A stretch of DNA of 33,204 bases from contig NZ_BAFS01000025.1 of assembly GCF_000308415.1 (NCBI RefSeq), forward strand, positions 1-33,204. The letters are read 5' to 3'. The position numbers and the translations under genes were made by a program. Below are positions 1-7,188 of the stretch, piece after piece. The number at the start of each line of letters is the position of its first letter. Position 1 is the first letter of the stretch. Under the pieces are notes generated by a model. The model was not told the origin of the DNA. It made no database searches and saw only the letters and a program-made list of their open reading frames with translations. The DNA is from Nocardia asiatica NBRC 100129. Lineage in GTDB: Bacteria > Actinomycetota > Actinomycetes > Mycobacteriales > Mycobacteriaceae.

Positions 1-322
1 GTCCGGTGTCGGCACCGGCGATGAGTTGGTCCAGGAGTTCTCGCACCGCCTCGGTGCGACCGGTCTCCGGCAGCCACTTCAACCAGGGAAGTTCCTCCGC
101 GAAAACCTCCTCTGCCAAGTCCCGGTTCGACCGGGCGATGATGGCGAGTGTGCGGGCGAGCAGCCGCGTCGCCGTCTCTTTGGCCTCGAATCGCTCGGAT
201 CGCGACAGCACCAGGTTTTCCGCGTCGCGGCGCTCCAAAATGACGTCGGCGTCGTCCAAGGCGGGGAACACCGAGGTCTGTTTCCGAATCAGGTCGCTGA
301 AGGGGAAGCTCTTCGCCGTCAT
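1..322 (-). CDS. Phd-like antitoxin family protein, 3' end cut by window edge
   Basis: The visible 107 residues begin MTAKSFPFSDLIRK and continue with an antitoxin-like pattern: a short beta/alpha start, then VILERRDAENLVLSRSERFEAK, typical in layout of actinobacterial 'prevent-host-death' (Phd/YefM) proteins, followed by an all-helical tail with ELPWLKWLPETGRTEAV. The family call is from recalled pattern, not a search. The C-terminus lies beyond base 1, so length and any adjoining toxin gene cannot be judged. The start at 322 is supported by a TAGGAT -10 hexamer at 329-334, 6 nt upstream of the ATG, which suggests a leaderless mRNA; a Shine-Dalgarno is not needed. It is transcribed in the same direction as the monooxygenase upstream, 55 bp away. 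Confidence 0.6.
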   Translation of the reverse strand, partial: MTAKSFPFSDLIRKQTSVFPALDDADVILERRDAENLVLSRSERFEAKETATRLLARTLAIIARSNRDLAEEVFAEELPWLKWLPETGRTEAVRELLDQLIAGADTG

Positions 323-377
323 ATAGCCATCCTACGCCAGTTCTGAAGTAGTTCAGTTCTTGTTGTGCCGCCGGGTA

Positions 378-1565
378 TCAGCGGTTGGCGAGTTCGGCCA
401 GTTGGTAGGCCAGGCGGTGGCGGAAGGCGGGGATGCGGGCCAGGGTGGTGAGGGTCAGGTTGCGCAGGGCGCGCGCGGGGCGCTGACGCAGGGTGGCCAT
501 CCGGGTCATGCGGTCGGTGAAGGAGACGACGCCGAGGGCGACCGGGCGGCGGGTGGCTTCGTAGTCGTCCAGCAGAGTGTCCGGCTCGCCCGCGAGAACA
601 CGCACCAGCAAGGGGCCGAGGGCGGCGGCGTCCTGAATGCCGGTGTTCATGCCCTGGCCGCCCGCGGGGCTGTGCACGTGGGCGGCGTCGCCGGCGAGCA
701 GGATGCGCCCGCTGCGGTACCGGTCGGCGACCCGGTGGTGCACGCGGAAGCGCGAGCTCCACAGCACCTCGTGCACCCGCACCGCGCCGCCGGGGCCGCG
801 TGCGTCCAAGAGGGCCTGGATGTCCTCGACGGTCGAGTGCTCGGGCGCCGAATCCAACGTCGCGACCACGCGGAAGCGGTTCGGCTCCTGCTCGTCGGGC
901 AGCGGCGCGACCACGGTGACGCCCTCCGGTGAAAGGTGCAGCGCCACTTCGTCGCGCGCGATCGGCCAGTCCATACGCACGTCGGCCAGCACGAAGGATT
1001 CCGGGTAGGTGGCGCCGGTGAACCCGATGCCCGCTTGCTCGCGGACGACGCTGTGCATGCCGTCGGTCCCGATGACGTAGTCGGCGCGGAGGCTGCCGGG
1101 CGCGCCCGTGGCGTCGGTGTATTCGACGGTGACGCCCGCGTTCTCCTGGGTGACCCGGCTGACCGTGTAGGGCCGGTGCACGTCGCCACCCGCCTTGCGC
1201 AACCGCTTCAGCAGTACCGCCTCGGTGATGTCCTGCGGCGTCATCAAGGTGTACGGGTACCGCGTCGGAAGGCCGTCGAAGTCGATGGTGGCCAGGGTGC
1301 GGCCGCCGTCGTGAATGGTGAAGCGCGCGACGACATCACCCGTGGCGACCAGCTCCTCCGCGATGCCGAGGCCCTCCAGCACCTCCAGCGTCCTGGCGTG
1401 GACGACCGCGGCGCGCGAGGTGTTCGCGCCCTCGCTCAGCCGGTCCAGCAGGACGAAATCCACCCCCGCGTCGGCCAGCGTGATGGCGGCGGTGAGCCCG
1501 GCGGGACCCGCGCCCACGATCGCGACGGAGGTGGCGGCGGGCAGTGGGTTCGGCGTGGCGTTCAT
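378..1565 (-). CDS. FAD-dependent aromatic-type monooxygenase (PheA/TfdB family)
   Basis: A 395-aa flavoprotein hydroxylase. The N-terminus has the Rossmann dinucleotide motif GAGPAGL (residues 18-24), a central DG motif (VIGTDGMHSVVR), and the GD motif LLAGDAAHVHSPAGGQGMN that contacts the FAD ribityl chain; this order is diagnostic of group A flavin monooxygenases that hydroxylate aromatic or polyketide-like substrates with NAD(P)H and O2. Its length (395) is at the short end, without the C-terminal thioredoxin-like domain of phenol hydroxylases. The substrate is unknown. A GAGGAG ribosome site precedes the ATG. It is divergent from the TetR gene at 1669, and the shared intergenic region holds repeated palindromes, so it is very probably the repressor's target (inference). 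Confidence 0.9.
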   Translation of the reverse strand: MNATPNPLPAATSVAIVGAGPAGLTAAITLADAGVDFVLLDRLSEGANTSRAAVVHARTLEVLEGLGIAEELVATGDVVARFTIHDGGRTLATIDFDGLPTRYPYTLMTPQDITEAVLLKRLRKAGGDVHRPYTVSRVTQENAGVTVEYTDATGAPGSLRADYVIGTDGMHSVVREQAGIGFTGATYPESFVLADVRMDWPIARDEVALHLSPEGVTVVAPLPDEQEPNRFRVVATLDSAPEHSTVEDIQALLDARGPGGAVRVHEVLWSSRFRVHHRVADRYRSGRILLAGDAAHVHSPAGGQGMNTGIQDAAALGPLLVRVLAGEPDTLLDDYEATRRPVALGVVSFTDRMTRMATLRQRPARALRNLTLTTLARIPAFRHRLAYQLAELANR

Positions 1566-1581
1566 CGGAACTCCTCAAAAT

Positions 1582-1667
1582 TCAACGCTTGTAGGCCAAC
1601 GTTTGTTGGCACAACCGTAGCGCTACGCGGCCTGGAAAGTCAACATCTGTTGGCATACACTTGTTGG
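1582..1667. promoter_or_regulatory. Four 14-bp TetR operator sites arranged as two abutting pairs
   Basis: Four related 14-mers lie at 1582-1595 (TCAACGCTTGTAGG), 1596-1609 (CCAACGTTTGTTGG, a perfect CCAAC-N4-GTTGG palindrome), 1640-1653 (TCAACATCTGTTGG) and 1654-1667 (CATACACTTGTTGG). Each pair is directly abutting, giving two 28-bp blocks whose centres are 58 bp apart, one block near each divergent gene. The second block ends one base before the TetR start codon and covers its likely -10 hexamer TACACT (1656-1661), so occupancy would block both genes. Confidence 0.75.
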
Positions 1668-1668
1668 C

Positions 1669-2256
1669 ATGACCGTCGAGCCTGATCAAGCCCCCGCCCG
1701 CCGCTCTGACGCGACACGTGCGGCGATTCTCGAGGCGGCCCGTGCGCGGTTCGCCGCCGAGGGTTTCCGCAAGGCGACCATCCGCGCCATCGCCGCCGAC
1801 GCGGACATCGATCCGTCCATGGTCATGCGGTACTTCGGCAGTAAAGACGGGCTGTTCGCGGCCGCGGTCGACGTCCGGCTGGATCTGCCCGACCTCGCTT
1901 CCGCGGACCCGGACACGCTGGGTGAGCTGCTGGTGCGCCGCTTCTTCGAGGTCTGGGAGGAGCAGCCGAACAAAGAGGTGCTGTTGACCCTGCTGCGCTC
2001 ATCGATCACCGACGAGGCCGTAGCCGAACGCATCCGGGCCATCTTCGCCGAGCAGATATTGCCCGCCGTCCTACGTTTCGGTGACCAGGCCGACGCCCCG
2101 CGCCGCGGCGGCCTGATCGTCACCCAGATCCTCGGTCTGGCCCTGTGTCGCTACGTCCTGCGCCTGCCCCCGGTGGTGGCCCTCACCCGCGACCAGATCA
2201 TCGCCGAGGTAGGCCCCACCCTCCAGCGCTACCTGACCTCGATTCCGGCCGAATGA
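1669..2256 (+). CDS. TetR family transcriptional regulator
   Basis: A 195-aa TetR repressor. The N-terminal helix-turn-helix is clear at about residues 10-60 (AARARFAAEGFRKATIRAIAADADIDPSMVMRYFGSKDGLF split over helices 1-4); the C-terminal ligand domain resembles that of actinobacterial TetR proteins with an LVRRFFEVWEE segment, ligand unknown. No Shine-Dalgarno precedes the ATG; instead TACACT lies 7 nt upstream, fitting a leaderless transcript. The gene is divergent from the FAD monooxygenase and separated from it by two double operator blocks, so autoregulation plus control of the monooxygenase is the simplest reading. An effector that is also a substrate of the oxygenase would be typical of such pairs, but nothing in the sequence proves it. 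Confidence 0.92.
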   Translation: MTVEPDQAPARRSDATRAAILEAARARFAAEGFRKATIRAIAADADIDPSMVMRYFGSKDGLFAAAVDVRLDLPDLASADPDTLGELLVRRFFEVWEEQPNKEVLLTLLRSSITDEAVAERIRAIFAEQILPAVLRFGDQADAPRRGGLIVTQILGLALCRYVLRLPPVVALTRDQIIAEVGPTLQRYLTSIPAE

Positions 2257-2272
2257 ATCGCGGTACGTTCAA

Positions 2273-2443
2273 ATGATGGCCGACCTCGACCCCTGCTGTC
2301 CCGCGCCGCGACGAGGCGGCCGCACCCGGCCGCGCGTTCGAGACTCCGGCGCGGATGTGACCGACTCGCACCGCACACCCTTCGACGACGCGGCCGACCG
2401 TGTATTGCAGGTCAGCGAGGAACTGAATCGGCGACTCGCCTGA
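2273..2443 (+). CDS. Possible small protein, 56 aa, unknown function
   Basis: An open frame starting MMADLDPCCPAPRRGG and ending in an amphipathic, acidic/basic helix (DDAADRVLQVSEELNRRLA). It starts 17 bp after the TetR stop codon. The C-terminal half looks protein-like, while the first 25 residues are Arg/Pro-rich and could be noise from high GC. No Shine-Dalgarno of quality is visible. No family recognised. Confidence 0.35.
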   Translation: MMADLDPCCPAPRRGGRTRPRVRDSGADVTDSHRTPFDDAADRVLQVSEELNRRLA

Positions 2444-2503
2444 GCACAACGCGATTCGGCCCGCATGGCATGACGCCGTGCGGGCCGAATCGCTCGAGCG
2501 CGG

Positions 2504-3619
2504 CTACGTGGCCAGCAGCGCGCCGAGGGCGCGCAGGTGGTCGGTGCCCGCGCCGAGGGCGAACTCGTTGTGCTTGGCGGCGGTGAAGTAGTTGTGCGCG
2601 ATGTGGTCGCGGTCGATGCCGACGCCGCCGTGCACGTGGACGACGGTGTGCGCCACGCGGTGGCCGGCGTCGGCGGCCCAGAACTTGGCGGTGTGCACCG
2701 CCTCGGCCGCGGGGAGGTCCTCCGACAGCAGCCACGCCGCCTGGGTGACCGCCAGACGCAGGCCCTGGACGTCGATGTAGGCGTCGGCGAGCCGCTGTGC
2801 GACGGCTTGGAAACTGCCGACCGCCTTACCGAACTGCTCACGCTCCCTGGCGTACTCGGCGACCAGCTCGAGCGCCCGTTCCAGGGTGCCGAGCTGTGCG
2901 GCGCTCAGGCCCAGCCAGGCGCGAGTGAGCAGCCAGTCCAGGATGCGCGCGCCGTCGGCGAGTTCGCCGATCAATTCGGCGGGCGTATCGGTGAACTCGA
3001 CCGCGAACTCCGGGCTGCGGTCGACGACCTGCTGCGCGGTCACCGTCGCGGCCGCGGGATCGACCAGGAACACCGCGGTCGTCCCGGACACCGTGGCGGG
3101 CACCAGGATTCGTTCGGCTCGGTTCGCGAAGGGCACGGTGGTCTTGGCGCCGGTCAGCCGCCAGCCGTCATCGGTCTCGACGGCGGTGGTGGTGGGCGTC
3201 GCGGGTTCCCAGTTGCGCTCCTCGGCCAGCGCGACGGTGAGGATGGCGCTGCCCGCGCCGGCCCGGGTGGCCAGCTCCTGTTGCGCCGCGTCGCCGAACC
3301 GCGCCAGCGCGCCCGCGCCGAGCACGATCGACCACAGGTACGGTACGGCCGCGAGGTGCTTGCCCAATTCCCGCAGGATGGCGGTCTGCTCGAGCGCGCC
3401 GAGGTCGCTGCCGCCGACCGACTCGGGCAGCGCCGCCGCAAGCACACCGGTCTCGGCCAGCGAGGTCCACAGCGGCTGGTCGAATCGCTCGATGTCGGCT
3501 CCCGCCTCGCCGCGGCTGCCGTCGAGTTCGCGCAGCCGGTCGGCGGTGACCAGTTTTCCGCACACCTCGCCGGTCAGCCGGCCGAGATCGAGTTGGGCTT
3601 CGGTGGGAGTGAAATCCAT
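2504..3619 (-). CDS. fadE27: Acyl-CoA dehydrogenase FadE27-like (ChsE5), non-catalytic partner subunit
   Basis: A 371-aa acyl-CoA dehydrogenase-fold protein, close to the 373 aa of M. tuberculosis FadE27. Start ATG at 3619 follows GCAGGG and gives MDFTPTEAQLDL; longer upstream reading in the same frame overlaps fadE26 and is spurious. C-terminal HVHGGVGIDRDHIAHNYF is the family FAD-contact region. At the position aligned with the catalytic Glu of its partner (NHERV in FadE26) it reads LLTRAWLGLSAAQ, with no Glu, as expected for the inactive half of an alpha2beta2 enzyme. Known from family: FadE26-FadE27 (ChsE4-ChsE5) dehydrogenates the CoA ester of the intact cholesterol side chain. Follows fadE26 by 20 bp, so one transcript. 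Confidence 0.88.
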   Translation of the reverse strand: MDFTPTEAQLDLGRLTGEVCGKLVTADRLRELDGSRGEAGADIERFDQPLWTSLAETGVLAAALPESVGGSDLGALEQTAILRELGKHLAAVPYLWSIVLGAGALARFGDAAQQELATRAGAGSAILTVALAEERNWEPATPTTTAVETDDGWRLTGAKTTVPFANRAERILVPATVSGTTAVFLVDPAAATVTAQQVVDRSPEFAVEFTDTPAELIGELADGARILDWLLTRAWLGLSAAQLGTLERALELVAEYAREREQFGKAVGSFQAVAQRLADAYIDVQGLRLAVTQAAWLLSEDLPAAEAVHTAKFWAADAGHRVAHTVVHVHGGVGIDRDHIAHNYFTAAKHNEFALGAGTDHLRALGALLAT

Positions 3620-3639
3620 GGTGGTATCCCTGCTTTCGA

Positions 3640-4833
3640 TCAGCGCGCCGCGGCAGGCTGCTTGAGGGCGGTCATGGCGATGATGTCGCGCTGCACCTCG
3701 TTGGTGCCGCCGCCGAAGGTGAGGATGAGCGCGGCGCGGTGCATCCGCTCCAGGCGTCCGCGCAGTTGCGCGCCGGGGGAGTCCTGGCGCAGGTACGCCT
3801 GCGGGCCGAGCACCTCCATGAGCAACCGGTAGGCCTCGGTGGCCAGTTCGGTGCCGTACACCTTGCACGCCGAGGCGTCCCACGGCCGCGGGGCCGCGTC
3901 GCCGCCCGCGTCGGCCCGGCTGGCGATCTCCCAGTTCAGCAGCTTGAGATATTCGACTTTGGCGTGCACCCTGGCCAGGTTGAGCTGCACCCATTCCCGG
4001 TCGATCACGCGGGAGCCGTCGCCGGCCTTGGTCTCGCTCGCCCACTCGACGGTCTGGCGCAGCGCCAGCGCCAGCGGCGCGGCCGAAGTGAGCGCGACGC
4101 GTTCGTGGTTGAGCTGGTTGGTGATCAGCGCCCAGCCGCCGTTCTCCTGGCCGACCAGCGCGCTCGCCGGCACGCGAACGTCCTGGTAGTACGTGGCGCT
4201 GGTGTCCGGCCCGGCCATGGTGTGCACGGGGGTCCAGGAGAAGCCGTCGGCGGTGGTCGGCACGATGAGCATGCTGATGCCCTTGTGCTTCTTGGCCGTC
4301 GGATCGGTGCGCACCGCCAGCCAGACGTAGTCGGCGTAGGCGATCAGGCTGGTCCACATCTTCTGCCCGTTGATCACGTAGTCGTCGCCGTCGCGCACCG
4401 CGGTGGTGCGCAGGCTGGCCAGGTCGGTGCCCGCCCCCGGCTCGGAGTAACCGATGGAGAAGTGCAGTTCACCGGCCGCGATCTTGGGCAGGAAGAACTT
4501 CTTCTGCTCCTCGCTGCCGTAGTGCATGATCGTGGGCGCGACCGAGTTGATGGTCAGGAACGGCACCGGCGCGCCCGCGATCGCGGCCTCGTCGGTGAAG
4601 ATCAGCTGGTCCATGGTCGGGCGGTCCTGGCCGCCGTACTCCTTGGGCCAGCCCAGCGCGAGCCACCCGTCATGGCCCATCTGCTGGACTACCTCGCGGT
4701 AGACGTTGCCTTGCCCGTACTCGCCCGTCTGCGCGCTCAGGGCCTCCCTGCGTTCGGGGGTGATGAGCCGCGCGAAGTAGTCGCGCAGCTCCGCGCGCAG
4801 CTGCTCCTGTTGCGGCGTGTACGCAATGCGCAT
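3640..4833 (-). CDS. fadE26: Acyl-CoA dehydrogenase FadE26-like (ChsE4), catalytic subunit
   Basis: A 397-aa acyl-CoA dehydrogenase (M. tuberculosis FadE26 is 400 aa). Visible landmarks: SIGYSEPGAGTDLASLRTTA (signature 1 and FAD pocket, about 127-146), GQKMWTS at 156-162, the catalytic-base candidate Glu244 in NQLNHERVALTS, and the C-terminal FGGGTNEVQRDIIAM signature 2. It would abstract the alpha proton of 3-oxo-cholest-4-en-26-oyl-CoA or a related steroid side-chain CoA together with FadE27 encoded directly downstream. GGAG lies 7 nt before the ATG. The promoter region shared with the divergent fdxD carries a perfect KstR box at 4894-4907. Identity rests on locus order as well as sequence. 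Confidence 0.92.
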   Translation of the reverse strand: MRIAYTPQQEQLRAELRDYFARLITPERREALSAQTGEYGQGNVYREVVQQMGHDGWLALGWPKEYGGQDRPTMDQLIFTDEAAIAGAPVPFLTINSVAPTIMHYGSEEQKKFFLPKIAAGELHFSIGYSEPGAGTDLASLRTTAVRDGDDYVINGQKMWTSLIAYADYVWLAVRTDPTAKKHKGISMLIVPTTADGFSWTPVHTMAGPDTSATYYQDVRVPASALVGQENGGWALITNQLNHERVALTSAAPLALALRQTVEWASETKAGDGSRVIDREWVQLNLARVHAKVEYLKLLNWEIASRADAGGDAAPRPWDASACKVYGTELATEAYRLLMEVLGPQAYLRQDSPGAQLRGRLERMHRAALILTFGGGTNEVQRDIIAMTALKQPAAAR

Positions 4834-4893
4834 GGCAGAACTCCATCGGGGATGGTCAGGTGGATCGGGTTCCCCCGATCATTGCATATCGAC

Positions 4894-4907
4894 TGAAACA
4901 TGTTCCA
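4894..4907. promoter_or_regulatory. KstR operator between fadE26 and fdxD
   Basis: TGAAACATGTTCCA matches the KstR consensus TNNAACNNGTTNNA at every fixed position. It sits 60 bp upstream of fadE26 (minus strand) and 87 bp upstream of fdxD (plus strand), so a single site could control both. KstR is the TetR-type repressor of cholesterol catabolism in mycobacteria and rhodococci; kstR itself is not in the window. Confidence 0.85.
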
Positions 4908-4994
4908 GTATTGATACCGAATCCCCCCGATGACGCTCCGCGGGAGCGGCTCGGCTTGTTAGGCTTCGGCCGTAGCGGCGGTAAAGGAGTTGCC

Positions 4995-5183
4995 ATGAAG
5001 ATCAGTGTCGATCCGGACCAGTGCGAAGCGAATGGAATCTGTGTCGGAATCGCCCCCGACGTGTTCGAACTCGATGACGAGGACGTACTGCACATCGCGA
5101 ACGCCGACGTGCCCTCCGATCGGCTCGCCGATGTCGAGGATGCCGTAGCGCAGTGCCCCAAGGCGGCGCTGCGGTTGCAGTGA
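4995..5183 (+). CDS. fdxD: Ferredoxin FdxD-like, probably [3Fe-4S]
   Basis: A 62-aa ferredoxin. Cysteines are Cys10, Cys16 and Cys54 in the pattern C-EAN-GI-C ... CP, with Asn where a fourth cluster ligand would be, the layout of actinobacterial single-cluster [3Fe-4S] ferredoxins that feed cytochromes P450 and other oxygenases. The acidic stretch FELDDEDVLHIA is typical. Start chosen at 4995 because AAAGGAG precedes it by 5 nt; an upstream in-frame extension crosses the KstR box and is unlikely. In M. tuberculosis the same gene (Rv3503c) lies between hsd4A and fadE26, and it is in the KstR regulon. Its redox partner is not in this window. Confidence 0.9.
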   Translation: MKISVDPDQCEANGICVGIAPDVFELDDEDVLHIANADVPSDRLADVEDAVAQCPKAALRLQ

Positions 5184-5201
5184 ACGACCCTTGCCGTAAG
5201 T

Positions 5202-5219
5202 TGGAACACGTTCTAGAGT
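5202..5219 (+). promoter_or_regulatory. KstR operator overlapping the -10 of hsd4A
   Basis: TGGAACACGTTCTA at 5202-5215 is a perfect TNNAACNNGTTNNA KstR box. The last two bases begin the hexamer TAGAGT (5214-5219), which ends 7 nt before the hsd4A GTG. Repressor on the box would therefore cover the -10 element. There is no Shine-Dalgarno between box and GTG, in keeping with a leaderless message. Confidence 0.85.
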
Positions 5220-5226
5220 CGGCCGC

Positions 5227-6129
5227 GTGAGCAATGATCTGAGCCTGGCGGGCCGAGTAGCGATCGTGACCGGCGGCGGCGCCGGACTTGGGCGGGCCGA
5301 GGCGCTCGCGCTGGCCGGGGCGGGCGCGTCGGTCGTGGTCAACGACCTCGCGGAGTCGGACGCGGTCGCCGACACGCTCGGTGAGATCCGGACGCTCGGC
5401 GCCAAGGCGGAGTTCGTCGCGGGCAGTATCGCCGAGCGCGCGACCGCCGACGCGCTGATCCGCACCGCGGAGGAGTCCTTCGGGTCGGTCGACATCGTGG
5501 TCAACAACGCGGGCATCACGCGCGACCGGATGCTGTTCAACATGTCCGACGAGGACTTCGACGCCGTGCTCGCGGTGCATCTGCGGGGACATTTCCTGTT
5601 GTCGCGCAACGCCGCCGCCTATTGGCGCGGCAAGTCGAAGCAGGCGGGCGCGCCGGTCTACGGCAGGCTGGTCAACACCTCGTCGGAAGCCGGGCTGCTC
5701 GGCCCGGAGGGGCAGGCCAACTACGGCGCCGCGAAGGCGGGCATCACCGCGCTGACCCTCTCGGCCGCGCGGGCGCTGTCCCGATACGGTGTGCGCGCCA
5801 ACGCGATCGCGCCGCGTGCGCGTACCGCGATGACCGAGGCGGTGTTCAGCCCCGCTCCGGAGGGCGGGGTCGATCCGCTGTCGCCCGATCACGTGGCCCG
5901 GTTGGTCGCCTACCTGGCTTCGCCCGCGGCGGACGCCGTCAACGGGCAGTTGTTCATCGTCTACGGGGGGATGGTGGCGCTCATGGCGGCGCCGGTCGTC
6001 GAACGCCGGTTCGACGCGGACGCGGGGCAGTGGTCGGCCGAGGACCTGGCCGACACGCTGGGCGGCTACTTCGCCGACCGTCCGGACGGGCGGACCTTCT
6101 CGGCATCTTCGCTGATCGAGCTGGGGTGA
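5227..6129 (+). CDS. hsd4A: Short-chain dehydrogenase Hsd4A-like (steroid / 3-hydroxyacyl-CoA dehydrogenase)
   Basis: A 300-aa SDR enzyme. N-terminal GGGAGLG (16-22) binds NAD(P), NNAG at 93-96, and the catalytic set is Ser152/153, Tyr166 and Lys170 in NYGAAK. The C-terminal 100 residues extend beyond a minimal SDR, as in Hsd4A (Rv3502c, about 317 aa) and the peroxisomal multifunctional-enzyme type dehydrogenases. Known role of the family: oxidation of 3-hydroxyacyl-CoA in cholesterol side-chain beta-oxidation, with 17-beta-hydroxysteroid dehydrogenase activity reported for homologues. It starts with GTG at 5227, 43 bp after fdxD, under its own KstR-controlled promoter. No strong terminator is evident at the end, but a regulatory-looking gap precedes yrbE4A. 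Confidence 0.9.
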   Translation: MSNDLSLAGRVAIVTGGGAGLGRAEALALAGAGASVVVNDLAESDAVADTLGEIRTLGAKAEFVAGSIAERATADALIRTAEESFGSVDIVVNNAGITRDRMLFNMSDEDFDAVLAVHLRGHFLLSRNAAAYWRGKSKQAGAPVYGRLVNTSSEAGLLGPEGQANYGAAKAGITALTLSAARALSRYGVRANAIAPRARTAMTEAVFSPAPEGGVDPLSPDHVARLVAYLASPAADAVNGQLFIVYGGMVALMAAPVVERRFDADAGQWSAEDLADTLGGYFADRPDGRTFSASSLIELG

Positions 6130-6158
6130 GCGGCGGCGGCTTGCCGCGGATGCGCTAC

Positions 6159-6183
6159 TGATCAACTGTCCAACTGTTGATCA
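6159..6183. repeat. Perfect inverted repeat TGATCAAC-N9-GTTGATCA
   Basis: A 25-bp symmetrical element with 8-bp perfect arms, 29 bp after the hsd4A stop and about 240 bp before yrbE4A. It has no T-run, so it is not a classical terminator; size and symmetry fit an operator for a TetR/GntR-like dimer or a hairpin. It does not match the KstR consensus. Confidence 0.6.
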
Positions 6184-6201
6184 CGGGATCGGCGCTTGGT
6201 A

Positions 6202-6318
6202 GACATAGGGACGGGTTATGTCGCACCTCACAAAGGTGGGATCTTTACTCGATGACACCGGTTCCATTTTTATACGCCGATCTTTCGAAAAATTGCACTT
6301 CAAATGTGTGAAAAGTGC
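6202..6318. promoter_or_regulatory. AT-richer leader region of the mce4 operon with three further inverted repeats
   Basis: Three inverted repeats lie in 117 bp: GACATA-N9-TATGTC (6202-6222), CACCT-N5-AGGTG (6224-6238) and GCACTT-N12-AAGTGC (6295-6318, inside which TTCA/TGAA extends the stem). Between them is a locally AT-rich tract (TTCCATTTTTATACG, TTTCGAAAAATTG) unlike the surrounding coding DNA. The whole gap 6130-6419 contains no convincing gene; it looks like an extended control region for the transporter operon. Confidence 0.5.
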
Positions 6319-6331
6319 TACCGGCCACACG

Positions 6332-6345
6332 GTGAACATGTTCTA
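6332..6345. promoter_or_regulatory. KstR operator upstream of yrbE4A
   Basis: GTGAACATGTTCTA fits TNNAACNNGTTNNA except for the first base (G for T). It is 74 bp upstream of the yrbE4A ATG. In mycobacteria and rhodococci the mce4 operon is a KstR target, so location and match agree. Confidence 0.75.
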
Positions 6346-6419
6346 ATCGTTCCGGCGGTGCGGCCACGGTTGATTCGCGCCGTGTGCTGTGTACGCCGGT
6401 TGAGCAAGGAGGATCGCGG

Positions 6420-7184
6420 ATGAACGAGGTCCTTGCCGTGCCGTTGCGGGCCGTCGGTGGATTCTTCGAACTCACCGCCGATGTCGCACGCTCCAGCGTG
6501 CGCAGGCCCTTTCAATGGCGGGAGTTCATCGACCAGTCCTGGTTCATCGCGCGGGTCTCGATCGTGCCGACATTGCTGGTGGCCATTCCGTTCACCGTGC
6601 TGGTGAGCTTCACGCTGAACATACTGTTGCGCGAGATCGGCGCGGCCGACCTCAGCGGCGCGGGCGCGGCTTTCGGCGCGGTCACGCAGGTGGGGCCGAT
6701 CGTCACGGTGCTCATCGTCGCGGGGGCGGGCGCCACCGCGATCTGCGCCGATCTGGGCGCGCGCACCATTCGCGAGGAAATCGACGCGATGCGGGTGCTG
6801 GGCATCAATCCGGTACACCGCCTGGTGGTGCCCCGAGTGCTCGCCTCGATGTTCGTCGCGCTGATGCTCAACAGCCTGGTGTGCACCATCGGCATAGTCG
6901 GCGGATTTCTGTTCTCGGTGTATCTGCAGGACGTGAACCCCGGCGCGTTCGTCAATGGCATCACGCTGCTCACCCATCTGCCCGAGCTGATCATTTCGGA
7001 GGTGAAAGCCGGGCTGTTCGGGCTGATCGCCGGACTGGTCGCCTGCTATCTGGGCCTGAATGTCAAAGGTGGACCCAAGAGTGTCGGTGATGCGGTGAAT
7101 CAGACCGTAGTCTTCGCTTTTATGGCCCTGTTCGTCGTGAACGTGGTGGTCACCGCCGTCGGCATCAAGTTCACGGCGCGGTGA
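6420..7184 (+). CDS. yrbE4A: Mce4 transporter permease YrbE4A (MlaE family)
   Basis: A 254-aa integral membrane protein, the same length as M. tuberculosis YrbE4A. It has about five hydrophobic segments and the conserved cytoplasmic coupling segment REEIDAMRVLGINPVHRLVVPRVLA (around residues 118-142), the MlaE EExD-type loop that contacts the ATPase. The start at 6420 is preceded by AAGGAGG with 7-nt spacing; the ATG at 6384 in the same frame lacks this. It forms the membrane domain of the ABC-type steroid importer with YrbE4B; the ATPase (Mkl/MceG) is encoded elsewhere, as usual. It opens a ten-gene operon that runs to 17196. Confidence 0.95.
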   Translation: MNEVLAVPLRAVGGFFELTADVARSSVRRPFQWREFIDQSWFIARVSIVPTLLVAIPFTVLVSFTLNILLREIGAADLSGAGAAFGAVTQVGPIVTVLIVAGAGATAICADLGARTIREEIDAMRVLGINPVHRLVVPRVLASMFVALMLNSLVCTIGIVGGFLFSVYLQDVNPGAFVNGITLLTHLPELIISEVKAGLFGLIAGLVACYLGLNVKGGPKSVGDAVNQTVVFAFMALFVVNVVVTAVGIKFTAR

Positions 7185-7188
7185 CGCG

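Noticed and set aside
3620..4357. Upstream extension of fadE27 to a 617-residue frame
   Set aside because: It runs inside fadE26 on the same strand in another frame; ribosome site and family alignment place the start at 3619.
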